Assembly: GCF_003049665.1 (NCBI RefSeq)
Contig: NZ_PYWM01000004.1
Span: 1 to 64,000 of the forward strand
Length of the DNA: 64,000 bases
Direction: 5' to 3'
From: Lysinibacillus mangiferihumi
Lineage (GTDB): Bacteria; Bacillota; Bacilli; Bacillales_A; Planococcaceae
Shown: piece by piece, positions 56,637 to 64,000 of the stretch
How positions within the stretch are numbered: the stretch's first letter is position 1
How the letters are laid out: each line of letters begins with the position of its first letter
The notes under the pieces: generated by a model
What the model was told of the DNA's origin: nothing
Seen by the model: the letters and a program-made list of their open reading frames with translations, nothing else
The model's database searches: none
Made by a program: the position numbers and the translations under genes

Positions 56637-57350
56637 TGTTTTTAGTATAGCGATGATGGATTCTAAATCTTTCATCGCTATTTTTAATTGAGTAATTAAA
56701 TCATCCGTTACATGAAAAAATTCATCTTTAAAGGTGGTTGATTGTAATATTTGCAGTAGATTAATATCATTTTTCGATTGTTCCATTTCTCGAAATAAAT
56801 TGGCAATGCTTGTAATCGAGAAGTGTGCGCTGCGTAACGTACGAATAATAAGTAGTTTTTGTATATCACGCTCAGAATAGATTCTTCGATTTTGTGTGTT
56901 TCTCTTTACAGTAAATAAATTGTTCCGTTCCCAATTCCGTAATGTTTCTTCTGTTAACTGAAGCATTGACGCGACAGTTTTGTGGGAAAATGTTTCAGTG
57001 GAAGTTGGTTGATTTTGCAATAAGTGTTCAACCGTTTTAACTGCTTTTAAAGCGTAATCATATTCTGTTTGCAAAAAACTTAAATAGGATTTTGCAGCAT
57101 ATAAACATTCCATGAACTGTTCGCTACCGCTTAGTAGTACTATTTTTGTGGCTTTTTTTCGCAGATTATTTTGAATAAATTCTTGTCTAAAAGCAAGCCG
57201 AGCAATTTTCATTTGTATTAGATGAAGATAAGAATATTCTCTGTAACCATTCTCTTTTCTCGGCACAGGCGAAATAAACTTCCATTCTTCGTAAATTCGA
57301 ACCGTATTCGGATGAACCTGAACTAGTTGGGCAATTTCACTAGTTCTCAT
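56628..57350 (-). CDS. MerR-type regulator with two helix-turn-helix domains
   Basis: A 240-residue protein with a first MerR domain (MRTSEIAQLVQVHPNTVRIY, NGYREYSYLHLIQMKIARLA) and a second one at about 125-195 (HKTVASMLQLTEETLRNWER, RRIYSERDIQKLLIIRTLRS). Two MerR domains in one chain are unusual. The ATG at 57350 is preferred over a GTG at 57365 because GAGGCGGT then serves as ribosome binding site. It converges on the helicase gene with a 9-base overlap. Confidence 0.85.
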   Translation of the reverse strand: MRTSEIAQLVQVHPNTVRIYEEWKFISPVPRKENGYREYSYLHLIQMKIARLAFRQEFIQNNLRKKATKIVLLSGSEQFMECLYAAKSYLSFLQTEYDYALKAVKTVEHLLQNQPTSTETFSHKTVASMLQLTEETLRNWERNNLFTVKRNTQNRRIYSERDIQKLLIIRTLRSAHFSITSIANLFREMEQSKNDINLLQILQSTTFKDEFFHVTDDLITQLKIAMKDLESIIAILKTLQ

Positions 57351-57368
57351 AAAAGACCGCCTCACTAA

Positions 57369-57569
57369 CTAAAGATAGGATGTAATGCTATTTAATAAGT
57401 ATATCAAATGGTAAATGCCAGTGATAACAATAGCTAGGGCAATGGGGTACCGCAATCCAAAGAATAAAAGAAAATGATTGATTATCGGCATAAAAAAAGC
57501 ACCCAATGAAGCAAGATATGCTCCCAGGTGTAGGCACATTAAACAAATAAAATTTTGAGAGCATATCAT
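57369..57569 (-). CDS. Small hydrophobic protein, start unclear
   Basis: A 66-codon frame with two hydrophobic segments: LHLGAYLASLGAFFMPIINH and YPIALAIVITGIYHLIYLL. It lies immediately upstream of the MerR gene on the same strand. No ribosome binding site precedes the first ATG, and the true start may be an internal ATG or TTG. It could be a fragment. No family is recognised. Confidence 0.4.
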   Translation of the reverse strand: MICSQNFICLMCLHLGAYLASLGAFFMPIINHFLLFFGLRYPIALAIVITGIYHLIYLLNSITSYL

Positions 57570-57651
57570 TTGTGATAGTGAGGTGCTGTCAAATTAGCGC
57601 CTCTTTACTTCCAACAGGTTATTTACTTTTTATTACATAGCCGTTGTATTT

Positions 57652-58125
57652 TTAATAGAGGACATCTGTATTATTTGTAATGACAATATTTTCTTTATTA
57701 ATAGTTACTTCCTTCGAATCTTGTTTGAAAACATGGATAATCCCATCTACTACGTTTTGAATAATTTGGTCATCAAATGTTGACTCCGTGCGCAGCACAA
57801 CTGAACATGTTATTTCTTGATTCTCCGTATCACCTATATTGGATTCAGAGGTTGCCGAAACTAGAACATCTTCACCTTTTAAACCTGTTTGTTCTGCTAT
57901 GAGTGATTTTATATCTGCCTCTTTTGCCCTACGCCACTGCGTTGTTTCTTCATCGACTTCTTCCATCACTCTTACCTTCATTTCACCATTTGGCAAAAAC
58001 TCAGTCAATTCACTTGTAACCTCGGGTTTTGGTTTTTGTTGCCCAATAAGATAGTACGATACAGCAATCATCACAACCAGAAGCATCGAAAATAGTATTG
58101 TTTTCTTAGAAATCCTTTTCAACAT
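57652..58125 (-). CDS. Membrane-anchored protein of unknown function
   Basis: A 157-residue protein with one N-terminal helix (ILFSMLLVVMIAVSYYLIG) and an acidic outside domain with NGEMKVRVMEEVDEETTQW, IAEQTGLKGEDVLVSATSES and NKENIVITNNTDVLY. The opening recalls the SpoIIIAH/AG type of sporulation proteins, but the rest does not clearly match, so no name is given. The ATG at 58125 follows AAAAGGTG; a GTG at 58131 is the alternative. Confidence 0.6.
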   Translation of the reverse strand: MLKRISKKTILFSMLLVVMIAVSYYLIGQQKPKPEVTSELTEFLPNGEMKVRVMEEVDEETTQWRRAKEADIKSLIAEQTGLKGEDVLVSATSESNIGDTENQEITCSVVLRTESTFDDQIIQNVVDGIIHVFKQDSKEVTINKENIVITNNTDVLY

Positions 58126-58137
58126 AATCACACCTTT

Positions 58138-58800
58138 TTAATTCACTCGATATGAATAGTTAACTACTAAAGTTCCGCCCACAAGGCTTCCTAATGAAAC
58201 ATCATTGAAATTTATAGTTTTATCTGCTAGAAGAACACGTTTATATGTGATGTATCCTCCAGTACTTACAATAATATTATTGTTATTTTTTATGTAGGTA
58301 TTTGTATTCCCTACGCTAAAGCCAGAAGGGGGTGTACCAAAAATAGAAACATTATTTACCGTTATTCTATATACATCTTTTCCAGGAAGCTATTGGGCTA
58401 CCCGTAGTATAGTTCACAGTATATATAGTTATATCTCCAGAGCCTACTATGTTCGTAAGTCTTAAACTATAATTATAATTTGTATTTGCTTTAATAGAAT
58501 CTCTACTACTACCAATTGCTCTTGTTCTTAAAACCTCTTGATTAGAAATTTCAGCATTAACAATAATCCCTTCTCCAACTGGAATATCATAAACTAACGA
58601 AGGTTCATTATTAAAATCATGATTTGCATGTTCATTTAAGTAGTCAAATACAATTCCTAATCTTCTATCAATTTCTTCTTGATCAATATCATTTTCATTC
58701 CCATAATTAACTTCCGCTGTAATTGATTCTGCTAAAGCTTTATTTTCTCCTACACCTATTGAAACTAATAATAAAAGTAATACAAACATGAATTTTTCAT
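58138..58800 (-). pseudogene. Secreted protein gene with two frameshifts
   Basis: The start ATG at 58800 behind GAGGGAAG reads ATGAAAAATTC; one more A would give MKKF and join the open frame MFVLLLLLVSIGVGENKALA, a signal peptide. That frame then runs 140 codons (TAEVNYGNENDIDQEEIDRR, AIGSSRDSIKANTNYNYSLR) and stops at 58367. Shifting frame in the GGAAAAG run near 58380 continues the protein as DVYRITVNNVSIFGTPPSGF, YITYKRVLLADKTINFNDVS and a stop at 58138. The full product would be about 219 residues. Both breaks are in A runs, so sequencing error is possible. No family is firmly recognised. Confidence 0.7.
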
Positions 58801-59165
58801 AAATTCTTCCCTCATATATTTTTTACTTTTAAGGATGTTTACGTTATTTCTTTACTTTTTAAGATTTTAGTAAAGAAATAGTATCATTAGACGTTTTTGT
58901 ATTTTTCTAAAAGTACTCCGCTACACATCATTTGCTGTAAAATTTATAGAAAACAAACAACATCAAAAAATTCATTTACATAAGTTTAACTACTATTAAA
59001 ACTTGTATGAATCATCATAGCTTCAATCTCCTTTCAAGTATTTTTTAATAATTTATCAGAATTTTTCGTTTGATTCAATTAAAAATAGAAGGACATTATT
59101 AAAAATTTCATTTCACTTTGTTAAACTTATTGTAAAGAAAAAACTAGTTTGCAGGATGGTTAAAG
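58801..59165. other. Gene-free AT-rich stretch
   Basis: No protein-like frame was seen in these 365 bases, which are strongly AT-rich. The right end holds a possible ribosome binding site for the small frame at 59166. Confidence 0.35.
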
Positions 59166-59297
59166 ATGACAAAGAAGCTACTTCGTTTATACGTTATTGT
59201 TTCAGGTTTTGTCATTGATTTGGCTAGTGAAACATTAAGAGATTTAGAAGATGAGCGGTTAACCACACTGTTAGCCACTAAACAATTAATTTATTAA
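59166..59297 (+). CDS. 43-residue small protein
   Basis: An ATG at 59166 behind AGGATGG opens a frame reading MTKKLLRLYVIVSGFVIDLA and then SETLRDLEDERLTTLLATKQ. It has one hydrophobic stretch followed by an acidic helix. The balanced composition suggests a real peptide. No family is recognised and the ribosome binding site is only moderate. Confidence 0.4.
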   Translation: MTKKLLRLYVIVSGFVIDLASETLRDLEDERLTTLLATKQLIY

Positions 59298-59397
59298 ATA
59301 GACTAAACTTATAAGAGGATAGTATGTTCAATATATGAGCATAAATCCTCTTTTTCAATACATATTAGATTTATTAACTAGGTTTTGAAATATTAGT

Positions 59398-59601
59398 CTA
59401 ATATGTATACAATATAACAGAGCGTATGTTCGTTTCTATTTTTATAAACTCTTCAACACCGTTATACTCATATTGTTTAGACCAGTTAAGTATAGTCGTA
59501 TGATCTGTCCCGATCGATTTAGCAATTTCATGTGAACTTTCTTTGCCCTCTAAGTATCGTAATGCTGCTTGTAATTTTTCCTCTGCAGTATATTTAGCCA
59601 T
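59398..59601 (-). pseudogene. IS3-family transposase OrfA, truncated
   Basis: From the ATG at 59601 the frame reads MAKYTAEEKLQAALRYLEGK and SSHEIAKSIGTDHTTILNWS, the helix-turn-helix of IS3-family OrfA. After about 52 codons the similarity ends and the frame stops at 59398, where a 12-base inverted repeat (ATACATATTAGA and TCTAATATGTAT, 59358-59408) begins. OrfB is missing, so the element is dead. Confidence 0.75.
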
Positions 59602-59655
59602 TAAAAAACTGCACCTCCAATTGTTAGATGTGTCTAACAATTGGGTGCAGTTCAT
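59602..59655 (-). mobile_element. Terminal end of the IS3-family remnant
   Basis: On the minus strand TGAACTGCACCCAATTG starts the element. CACCCAATTGTTAGA and TCTAACAATTGGAGGTG form a long hairpin that contains the ribosome binding site of OrfA. This leader structure is typical of these elements and limits transposase translation from outside transcripts. Confidence 0.65.
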
Positions 59656-59668
59656 ATGGTGCTTAATT

Positions 59669-60028
59669 TCATATTACCTTATAAAAATATGGACCACACA
59701 TTGACTCGTGCGTATGAACATATGTCCAAGTAAAGTTTTTATCAAATATATATATATCTAGTTGCGAATCAAAGTCTTTTGACACTACTTCCTTTGCACT
59801 TGTGTAAAGGAATACAATGGGGAAACCTTGATACATCACATAAAGTTCATCTTTGGAAGAAGTATCGAATGCCTCTCTTGCATCTTCTTTTTTCAAGCAA
59901 TCTTGCTTCTCATAACTGAAAATATGCCATTTAAATTGTTCGTAATGTATTTCTTTCTTTAATTGCTCATTAATATTTTTTGCAAATGTCTTGTCCCATA
60001 AATCAATAATTTCATCTGCTTTCAACAA
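59669..60028 (-). CDS. DUF4275 family protein
   Basis: A 119-residue cytosolic protein with FKWHIFSYEKQDCLKKEDAR, AFDTSSKDELYVMYQGFP and an end in FTWTYVHTHESMCGPYFYKV, the typical DUF4275 order. The family has no assigned function; it is often found near other small orphan genes. The gene seems complete and begins next to an older gene remnant. Confidence 0.75.
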   Translation of the reverse strand: MLKADEIIDLWDKTFAKNINEQLKKEIHYEQFKWHIFSYEKQDCLKKEDAREAFDTSSKDELYVMYQGFPIVFLYTSAKEVVSKDFDSQLDIYIFDKNFTWTYVHTHESMCGPYFYKVI

Positions 60029-60048
60029 AATTTCTATCCTAAAAATAC

Positions 60049-60290
60049 AATTTCACCATTTTCTTTTTTTGCTCGATATTGTAATTTTACCCACGCATTG
60101 TTTTGGATTTTTATAGCCCTTTTCACCTTTGTGAAATAGCGTAGAGAATAGATTTTCTACTTCAGTTTATGTTGTATCTTTAGAAAGTTTATGTACACGT
60201 ATTAATTCGATACCTTTATAAGCATCTTCTATTCCATGAACTTCAACTTCTCCAATGCAGTTTATTTTAAGTACAAACATCCACATCTTT
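60049..60290 (-). pseudogene. Broken small gene
   Basis: On the minus strand an ATG near 60284 reads MFVLKINCIGEVEVHGIEDA and VHKLSKDTT to a TAA, continues in frame as TEVENLFSTLFHKG, and after a shift as KVKRAIKIQNNAWVKLQYRA and a stop near 60050. Joined, these would be a protein of about 75 residues. Both parts look protein-like, so this appears to be a decayed gene. No family is recognised. Confidence 0.4.
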
Positions 60291-60467
60291 AAGATGTTAT
60301 CATGCAATATTGACTAATAGATACCAATACTATTTTCACTATTAAAATTCTGATATTTTAGATAAAAACACATCTATTGTAACTGTTAATCAAAATTCAG
60401 AATTGTTAGAATGTTATTAATTACCAAGAATATACTTAAAACCTAATTTCTTTCAGGAGGGATACAA

Positions 60468-61430
60468 ATGAAGCAAAAGTTACATTTAATTCCGTTTGAA
60501 GTGAATGAAGTGGTCGAAGTGGTCGAAGTGGTGCCAGAAGGTATTAAAATTATTGCAGCACCAAAAGTTTGGGAGAATTCTAAAGGAAAGGGGATTACTG
60601 TTGCGATATTGGACACAGGCTGCGACGTCACCCATCCTGATTTGAGTGGGCGTATTATCGGTGGGTGGAATTTCACTCATGATGATGATGGACAACCTGA
60701 TCGATACATCGATTATAATGGCCATGGAACCCATGTGGCTGGCACAATTGCTGCAATCAATAACTACACAGGAGTAGTTGGTGTTGCACCTGAGGCAAGT
60801 TTATTGATTTTAAAAGTGCTTGATAAAAATGGATCAGGGCAATACGACTGGATCATAAATGGTATTAACTATGCAGTTGAACAAAGGGTGGATATCATCT
60901 CCATGAGCCTCGGAGGTTCTGTCGATGTACCTGAGTTACACCAAGCTATTCAAAACGCAATCACTAATCAAATACTAGTCGTTTGTGCTGCTGGTAATGA
61001 GGGAGATGGACAGAGTTCTTCAAATGAATTGGCCTATCCTGCCTGCTACAATGAAGTCATCAGCGTCGGTTCCATTAACCTGCAACGCAGATCTTCTTAT
61101 TTTTCAAATTCGAATAATGAAGTCGACTTAGTAGCCCCTGGTGAAGAAATCCTTTCAACGTATTTAAACGGAACTTATGCAAAACTAAGCGGAACTTCGA
61201 TGGCAACACCGCATATATCTGGTGCACTTGCACTCATAAAAGAGAATGCCAACAGAAACTTTGAGCGAAATCTGACAGAGGCTGAGCTGTATGCACAATT
61301 AATAAAAAGAACGATTCCTTTAGGAAACTCGCCAAAACTCGAAGGCAACGGCATGCTGTACTTAACAACAGAGGAATACTTATCGAATGTATTCAACCAA
61401 AAATTATCTGGACAGGCGTTGAAAATATAA
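60468..61430 (+). CDS. Intracellular subtilisin-like serine protease (IspA type)
   Basis: A 320-residue S8 protease without signal peptide. It starts with the short propeptide containing LIPF, as in IspA (LIPY), followed by a repeat of VVEV. The catalytic triad is Asp49 in VAILDTGCDVTHPDL, His86 in NGHGTHVAGT and Ser244 in LSGTSMATPHISG, with oxyanion Asn177 in CAAGNEGDG. Such enzymes degrade cytosolic protein in late growth and sporulation. AGGAGGG precedes the ATG. Its stop codon overlaps the next start by one base. Confidence 0.95.
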   Translation: MKQKLHLIPFEVNEVVEVVEVVPEGIKIIAAPKVWENSKGKGITVAILDTGCDVTHPDLSGRIIGGWNFTHDDDGQPDRYIDYNGHGTHVAGTIAAINNYTGVVGVAPEASLLILKVLDKNGSGQYDWIINGINYAVEQRVDIISMSLGGSVDVPELHQAIQNAITNQILVVCAAGNEGDGQSSSNELAYPACYNEVISVGSINLQRRSSYFSNSNNEVDLVAPGEEILSTYLNGTYAKLSGTSMATPHISGALALIKENANRNFERNLTEAELYAQLIKRTIPLGNSPKLEGNGMLYLTTEEYLSNVFNQKLSGQALKI

Positions 61431-62239
61431 TGGAAAAACTAGATTTGCTATACTGTGAATGGGAAACGGCCAAGTCAGACTTTTTAAACTATCAGGAAAA
61501 TCGACCCTATTATGACGAAAAGAAAGATAAGGAAGTCAGAAATCAATACTATCATAGCATTTCATTCACGAATACTACTCTTTTAGACAGCCTTCACACA
61601 TTGCTTAAAAAAACACATACAGATCAATTAAACTACAGCCCGCACCGTTATGTGTACCCCTGGGTTGATTTACAGGAAAACGGTTCATTAAAAAGTCTTT
61701 ATTCTGGAAAAAGGATGGATCCCCTTTCTGTCATAGAGGAGGACGTTCGGCTCCACGAAATGCAGGCAAAAGGGTTAATAAGCATCTTATCGGATAATCT
61801 ATTTAACTGTGAACATGTAGTGCCTCAATCATGGTTCGATAAAAAAGAACCGATGAGAGGAGACTTGCATCATTTATTCGCCTGCAATCCTACCTGCAAT
61901 AGCAGTCGCAGCAACTACCCTTATTACGATTTCCATGATTATATCCCTGAAGGATTAATTTTAGGAATCAAAGATGGCTGCGGCAAAGCTGAAGAAAGTA
62001 AATTCGAACCAGAATACGGCAAAGGAATCGTTGCTAGAGCAACACTCTATTTCCTAATTCGCTATCCAAACATAATAAAAAAAGAACTAGAGAATATCTC
62101 CTTATTGTTAAAATGGCATCAATCTTTTCCAGTATCTATCTATGAAAAGCATCGCAACCTAGCTATCCATGAACTTCAAGGCAATCGGAATCCATTTATT
62201 GATTTTCCAGAGATTGCAGACTGTATCGTAACAAATTAA
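61430..62239 (+). CDS. Endonuclease I family nuclease without signal peptide
   Basis: A 269-residue protein with the endonuclease I (EndA/Bsn type) core FNCEHVVPQSWFDKKEPMRG, DLHHLFACNPTCNSSRSNYP and YYDFHD. The beta-beta-alpha metal site should use the histidines around 129 and 147 and nearby Asn residues. Relatives are secreted; here there is no signal peptide or membrane helix, so it should act in the cytosol. It is coupled to the protease gene by TAATG. The pair could degrade DNA/RNA and protein in a dying or sporulating cell. Confidence 0.85.
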   Translation: MEKLDLLYCEWETAKSDFLNYQENRPYYDEKKDKEVRNQYYHSISFTNTTLLDSLHTLLKKTHTDQLNYSPHRYVYPWVDLQENGSLKSLYSGKRMDPLSVIEEDVRLHEMQAKGLISILSDNLFNCEHVVPQSWFDKKEPMRGDLHHLFACNPTCNSSRSNYPYYDFHDYIPEGLILGIKDGCGKAEESKFEPEYGKGIVARATLYFLIRYPNIIKKELENISLLLKWHQSFPVSIYEKHRNLAIHELQGNRNPFIDFPEIADCIVTN

Positions 62240-62291
62240 AAAACACTAATTCCCATATAATCGTACAAAAGAATTAGTGTTCGCTTTTTTA
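62240..62291 (+). terminator. Terminator behind the protease-nuclease operon
   Basis: AACACTAATTC pairs with GAATTAGTGTT around an 18-base loop, followed by CGCTTTTTT. Confidence 0.8.
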
Positions 62292-62408
62292 ACATTAAAC
62301 GTTAATAAAGGTATAATTTCTACATGTAGTAGGTCGAGATATTAAGGGTGATTGGTCATCTTTTATTCCAAAAATTCGTTTCAAACGAAAACAAAGGAGA
62401 TGGTTCCA

Positions 62409-62504
62409 ATGACAGTTTATGAGTCTATAACGCTCATGTTTAGTTTCGCTACACTTATTGTAACGATTCTTGCGTTGTCATTTACTTTTTCAAAAAAAAA
62501 GTAA
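62409..62504 (+). CDS. TxpA/BsrG-like holin-like type I toxin
   Basis: A 31-residue peptide: MTVYESITLMFSFATLIVT followed by a hydrophobic stretch and the basic end SKKK. It matches the short holin-like toxins (for example TxpA, BsrG, YonT), with the conserved start M-T/S-V-x-E-S/A and one membrane helix. Such toxins are silenced by an antisense RNA from the opposite strand. A strong AAAGGAGA site lies 7 bases before the ATG. It is far from any phage gene. Confidence 0.8.
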   Translation: MTVYESITLMFSFATLIVTILALSFTFSKKK

Positions 62505-62505
62505 A

Positions 62506-62537
62506 TCGCCCTCTATACCTTACAGAGTAGGGTGAAT
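62506..62537 (+). terminator. Hairpin behind the toxin, possible start region of an antisense RNA
   Basis: TCGCCCTCT pairs with AGAGTAGGGTGA (one bulge). It starts one base past the toxin stop. In TxpA/RatA-type modules an antisense gene runs in from this side. Confidence 0.55.
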
Positions 62538-62671
62538 TACTAGAATGCCAATCGCCTTTAATGTAATCATCTAAATCCGAACAATCTCATTACCTTTAAT
62601 AGAAACTATCGCTGGTCTATTTTGGTATTTTTTACACATTTTAAATCTTCAAGGATATGTTGCAAACCTTA

Positions 62672-63169
62672 TTATTCTTCCCCACTAAACTCTAAAATAT
62701 TTAAACCCTCGGATACTTCTGGTTCTTCAAAAAAATTAGTAACATGAATAAACGTCTCTTCTGTGTCAAAAGTTGCTCTTTCGGGTTGTTCGATACACCT
62801 TTGTGCAATTTGACGTAAGCATTGCTCATTATTTAAATTAAGGAAAATTAGTTGATGGTTTGCATTTACCTCTGATGCAATATCCAAAAACCATTTTCGC
62901 TGTTGTTGAGTATTACCTGGAAAATCCATGACTACATCTGTACCAACACTTAATATGTTTTGGACATGCTTTTTCATCATCGGCTTGAGTTGCGCTGAGA
63001 ATTTAAGATAGTCTTCAAATGTTGTAATCTGATTAGGGTAAAGAGATGCAAGCCATTCATCCTCAGATAACAATACTGCTTGCTTCTCTAAAGCCACTTG
63101 TTTTGATTTAGTCGTTTTTCCAGCTCCCATTTTTCCGCAGAAAAAGTATAGAGTCCCTAGTTTTTTCAT
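62672..63169 (-). CDS. Small P-loop nucleotide-binding protein (AAA_33 / zeta-like kinase)
   Basis: A 165-residue protein with Walker A FFCGKMGAGKTTKSKQVA (about 10-27), an acidic LLSEDEWLASLYP (place of the catalytic Asp in small-molecule kinases), VVMDFPGNTQQQRKWF and LNLNNEQCLRQIAQR. It resembles uncharacterised kinases related to zeta toxins and chloramphenicol phosphotransferase. The substrate is unknown. It stands alone. Confidence 0.8.
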   Translation of the reverse strand: MKKLGTLYFFCGKMGAGKTTKSKQVALEKQAVLLSEDEWLASLYPNQITTFEDYLKFSAQLKPMMKKHVQNILSVGTDVVMDFPGNTQQQRKWFLDIASEVNANHQLIFLNLNNEQCLRQIAQRCIEQPERATFDTEETFIHVTNFFEEPEVSEGLNILEFSGEE

Positions 63170-63257
63170 ATTTTTATCCCTCCATCTTATTTTATCGGTT
63201 ATTTCCTTATCTTGTAAAATTATAATTTACAACCTGGCTTATTAATAATAGTAATTG
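63170..63257. other. Gene-free stretch, upstream region of the P-loop kinase
   Basis: About 90 AT-rich bases that should contain the promoter of the minus-strand kinase gene. No clear -35/-10 pair stands out. Confidence 0.3.
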
Positions 63258-63412
63258 TTATGTAATGAAATTGCATACAAAGGGATTATTAGAAAACTCA
63301 CCTATTATCCCAATATCACTATAAAGGAAAAAGTTGTTATAGTTTTCTTCCTGTTCTAGTACATTTATCGTTTCTTTAATCCATAAAGAAGCATATCCTT
63401 TTTTCTTTAATA
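63258..63412 (-). pseudogene. GNAT acetyltransferase remnant
   Basis: The minus strand reads ILKKKGYASLWIKETINVLE, QEENYNNFFLYSDIG and a stop at 63258. The order KKGYAS...LYSDIG matches the acetyl-CoA loop and following strand of one GNAT subgroup. The N-terminal half and the usual FYEKFGF end are missing, so it is a fragment. Confidence 0.5.
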
Positions 63413-63763
63413 TAAAGGGGTAGCGATTGAACCAATCCCTTTTACTGCTTTTCAGAAAGATTTAGTTCATATACGATGGAGAAGCTAATTATGATTATTT
63501 AAATTTTATTAAATTTCCCCAAAATATACACTGACAAAATGACAGTTTTCATACACTATAAAATAGCCTCCAAAAAAGAAATAGCGCAATTCTTGCTACA
63601 GAATCGCGCCCGATTGTTGAGTACCTTATTGAAGAAAAGCACCCGTTAGTTTAAGTATATTTATTCACATTTAAATGTTTTACTAAGAACATTCCGTCCA
63701 CTTATTACAGGAACGTTGCTTGGTTAGTAAGTAAACGTCTACATTATTGTTGAAACACTCCCA
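63413..63763. other. Gene-free stretch with degenerate sequence
   Basis: No gene was recognised. Around 63560-63650 the GC content rises locally (GCGCAATTCTTGCTACAG, ATCGCGCCCGATTGTTGAG), which looks like the remains of an intergenic repeat or gene, but nothing could be identified. Confidence 0.3.
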
Positions 63764-64000
63764 CTAGTTGAATATTTCAATAGCCTTAGTGATTTTTTTT
63801 CCTTTCCAATCCTCTTTGTTAAGAGTGTAATGATAGTGAATTTGGTCTTCAATTTCAATTTCTCCATTAAAACGAAATCCACATTTTTGAATAACTTTAT
63901 TTGAGCCTAAATTGTGAGGTAGAACAACTGTATTAAGTAGCTCTACATCTGTATTCTCAAACAAATATTTTATCAATCCTTTTACTGCTGTTGTTGTGTA
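63764..64000 (-). CDS. GNAT acetyltransferase, C-terminal part, cut by window edge
   Basis: The frame is open to the window edge and reads TTTAVKGLIKYLFENTDVEL, VVLPHNLGSNKVIQKCGFRF and IHYHYTLNKEDW before the stop at 63764. The NLGSNKVIQKCGF segment is typical of RimJ/RimL-type acetyltransferases (N-x-x-S-x-x-V-x-x-K-x-G-F). Its start lies beyond the window. Whether the gene is intact cannot be judged. Confidence 0.8.
   Translation of the reverse strand, partial: YTTTAVKGLIKYLFENTDVELLNTVVLPHNLGSNKVIQKCGFRFNGEIEIEDQIHYHYTLNKEDWKGKKITKAIEIFN

Overview
The window looks like a chromosomal segment of a low-GC, endospore-forming Bacillales bacterium, most probably Lysinibacillus or a close relative. 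Pointers are SirA, the lexA/yneA/yneB/ynzC/tkt SOS neighbourhood, a LiaIHFSR-type envelope stress operon, a ComX/ComP/ComA quorum-sensing set, a T-box leader, strong GGAGG-type ribosome binding sites and AT-rich intergenic DNA. The genus is inferred from gene content and not tested. No rRNA, tRNA or CRISPR array was seen.

Layout. 1-3.6 kb is a graveyard of polymorphic-toxin C-termini and their immunity genes, cut up by several IS3-family remnants. 3.6-7.3 kb holds luxS, a CstA-type transporter flanked by two paralogous small membrane proteins, and a secreted protein. 7.5-8.4 kb is a scar joining the tail of a PucI-like permease to the tail of a CobW-like protein. 8.5-19.3 kb carries yneF, sirA, tkt, ynzC, yneB, yneA and lexA in the order known from Bacillus subtilis, but with a liaIHFSR-type operon and a lipoprotein region between sirA and tkt and a GNAT gene between ynzC and yneB. 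The divergent lexA/yneA region has several LexA boxes and two textbook promoters. 19.3-24.6 kb holds a GNAT, a class I amidotransferase, prepilin peptidase, a large DUF2339 membrane protein, a lone phage-type holin and a 33-codon ORF.

24.7-34.1 kb is one block on the minus strand: a decayed comQ, comX, comP and comA, then an MFS exporter, a MacB/FtsX-type ABC exporter and an Sfp-type phosphopantetheinyl transferase. This resembles the regulatory, export and activation parts of a non-ribosomal peptide locus without the synthetase. 34.4-34.7 kb is a MITE-like inverted-repeat element, followed by a T-box-controlled type 3 prolyl-tRNA synthetase. 36.7-40.7 kb has a DUF1722 protein, a lone BRCT protein, a cyclophilin lipoprotein, a metallophosphoesterase and a two-gene HipA-like kinase module.

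40.8-54.2 kb is a myo-inositol uptake and catabolism cluster (second Gfo/Idh dehydrogenase, ABC transporter, LacI-type regulator, iolG, iolC, iolD, iolE, iolB). Two operator-like palindromes lie upstream of its transcription units, and an IS607-type element with TnpA and TnpB sits between iolD and iolE. 54.6-64 kb has a HelD-like helicase, a double MerR regulator, a doubly frameshifted secreted protein, an IS3 remnant, a DUF4275 protein, an intracellular subtilisin overlapping a signal-less endonuclease I, a TxpA-like type I toxin, a small P-loop kinase and a GNAT gene running off the right edge.
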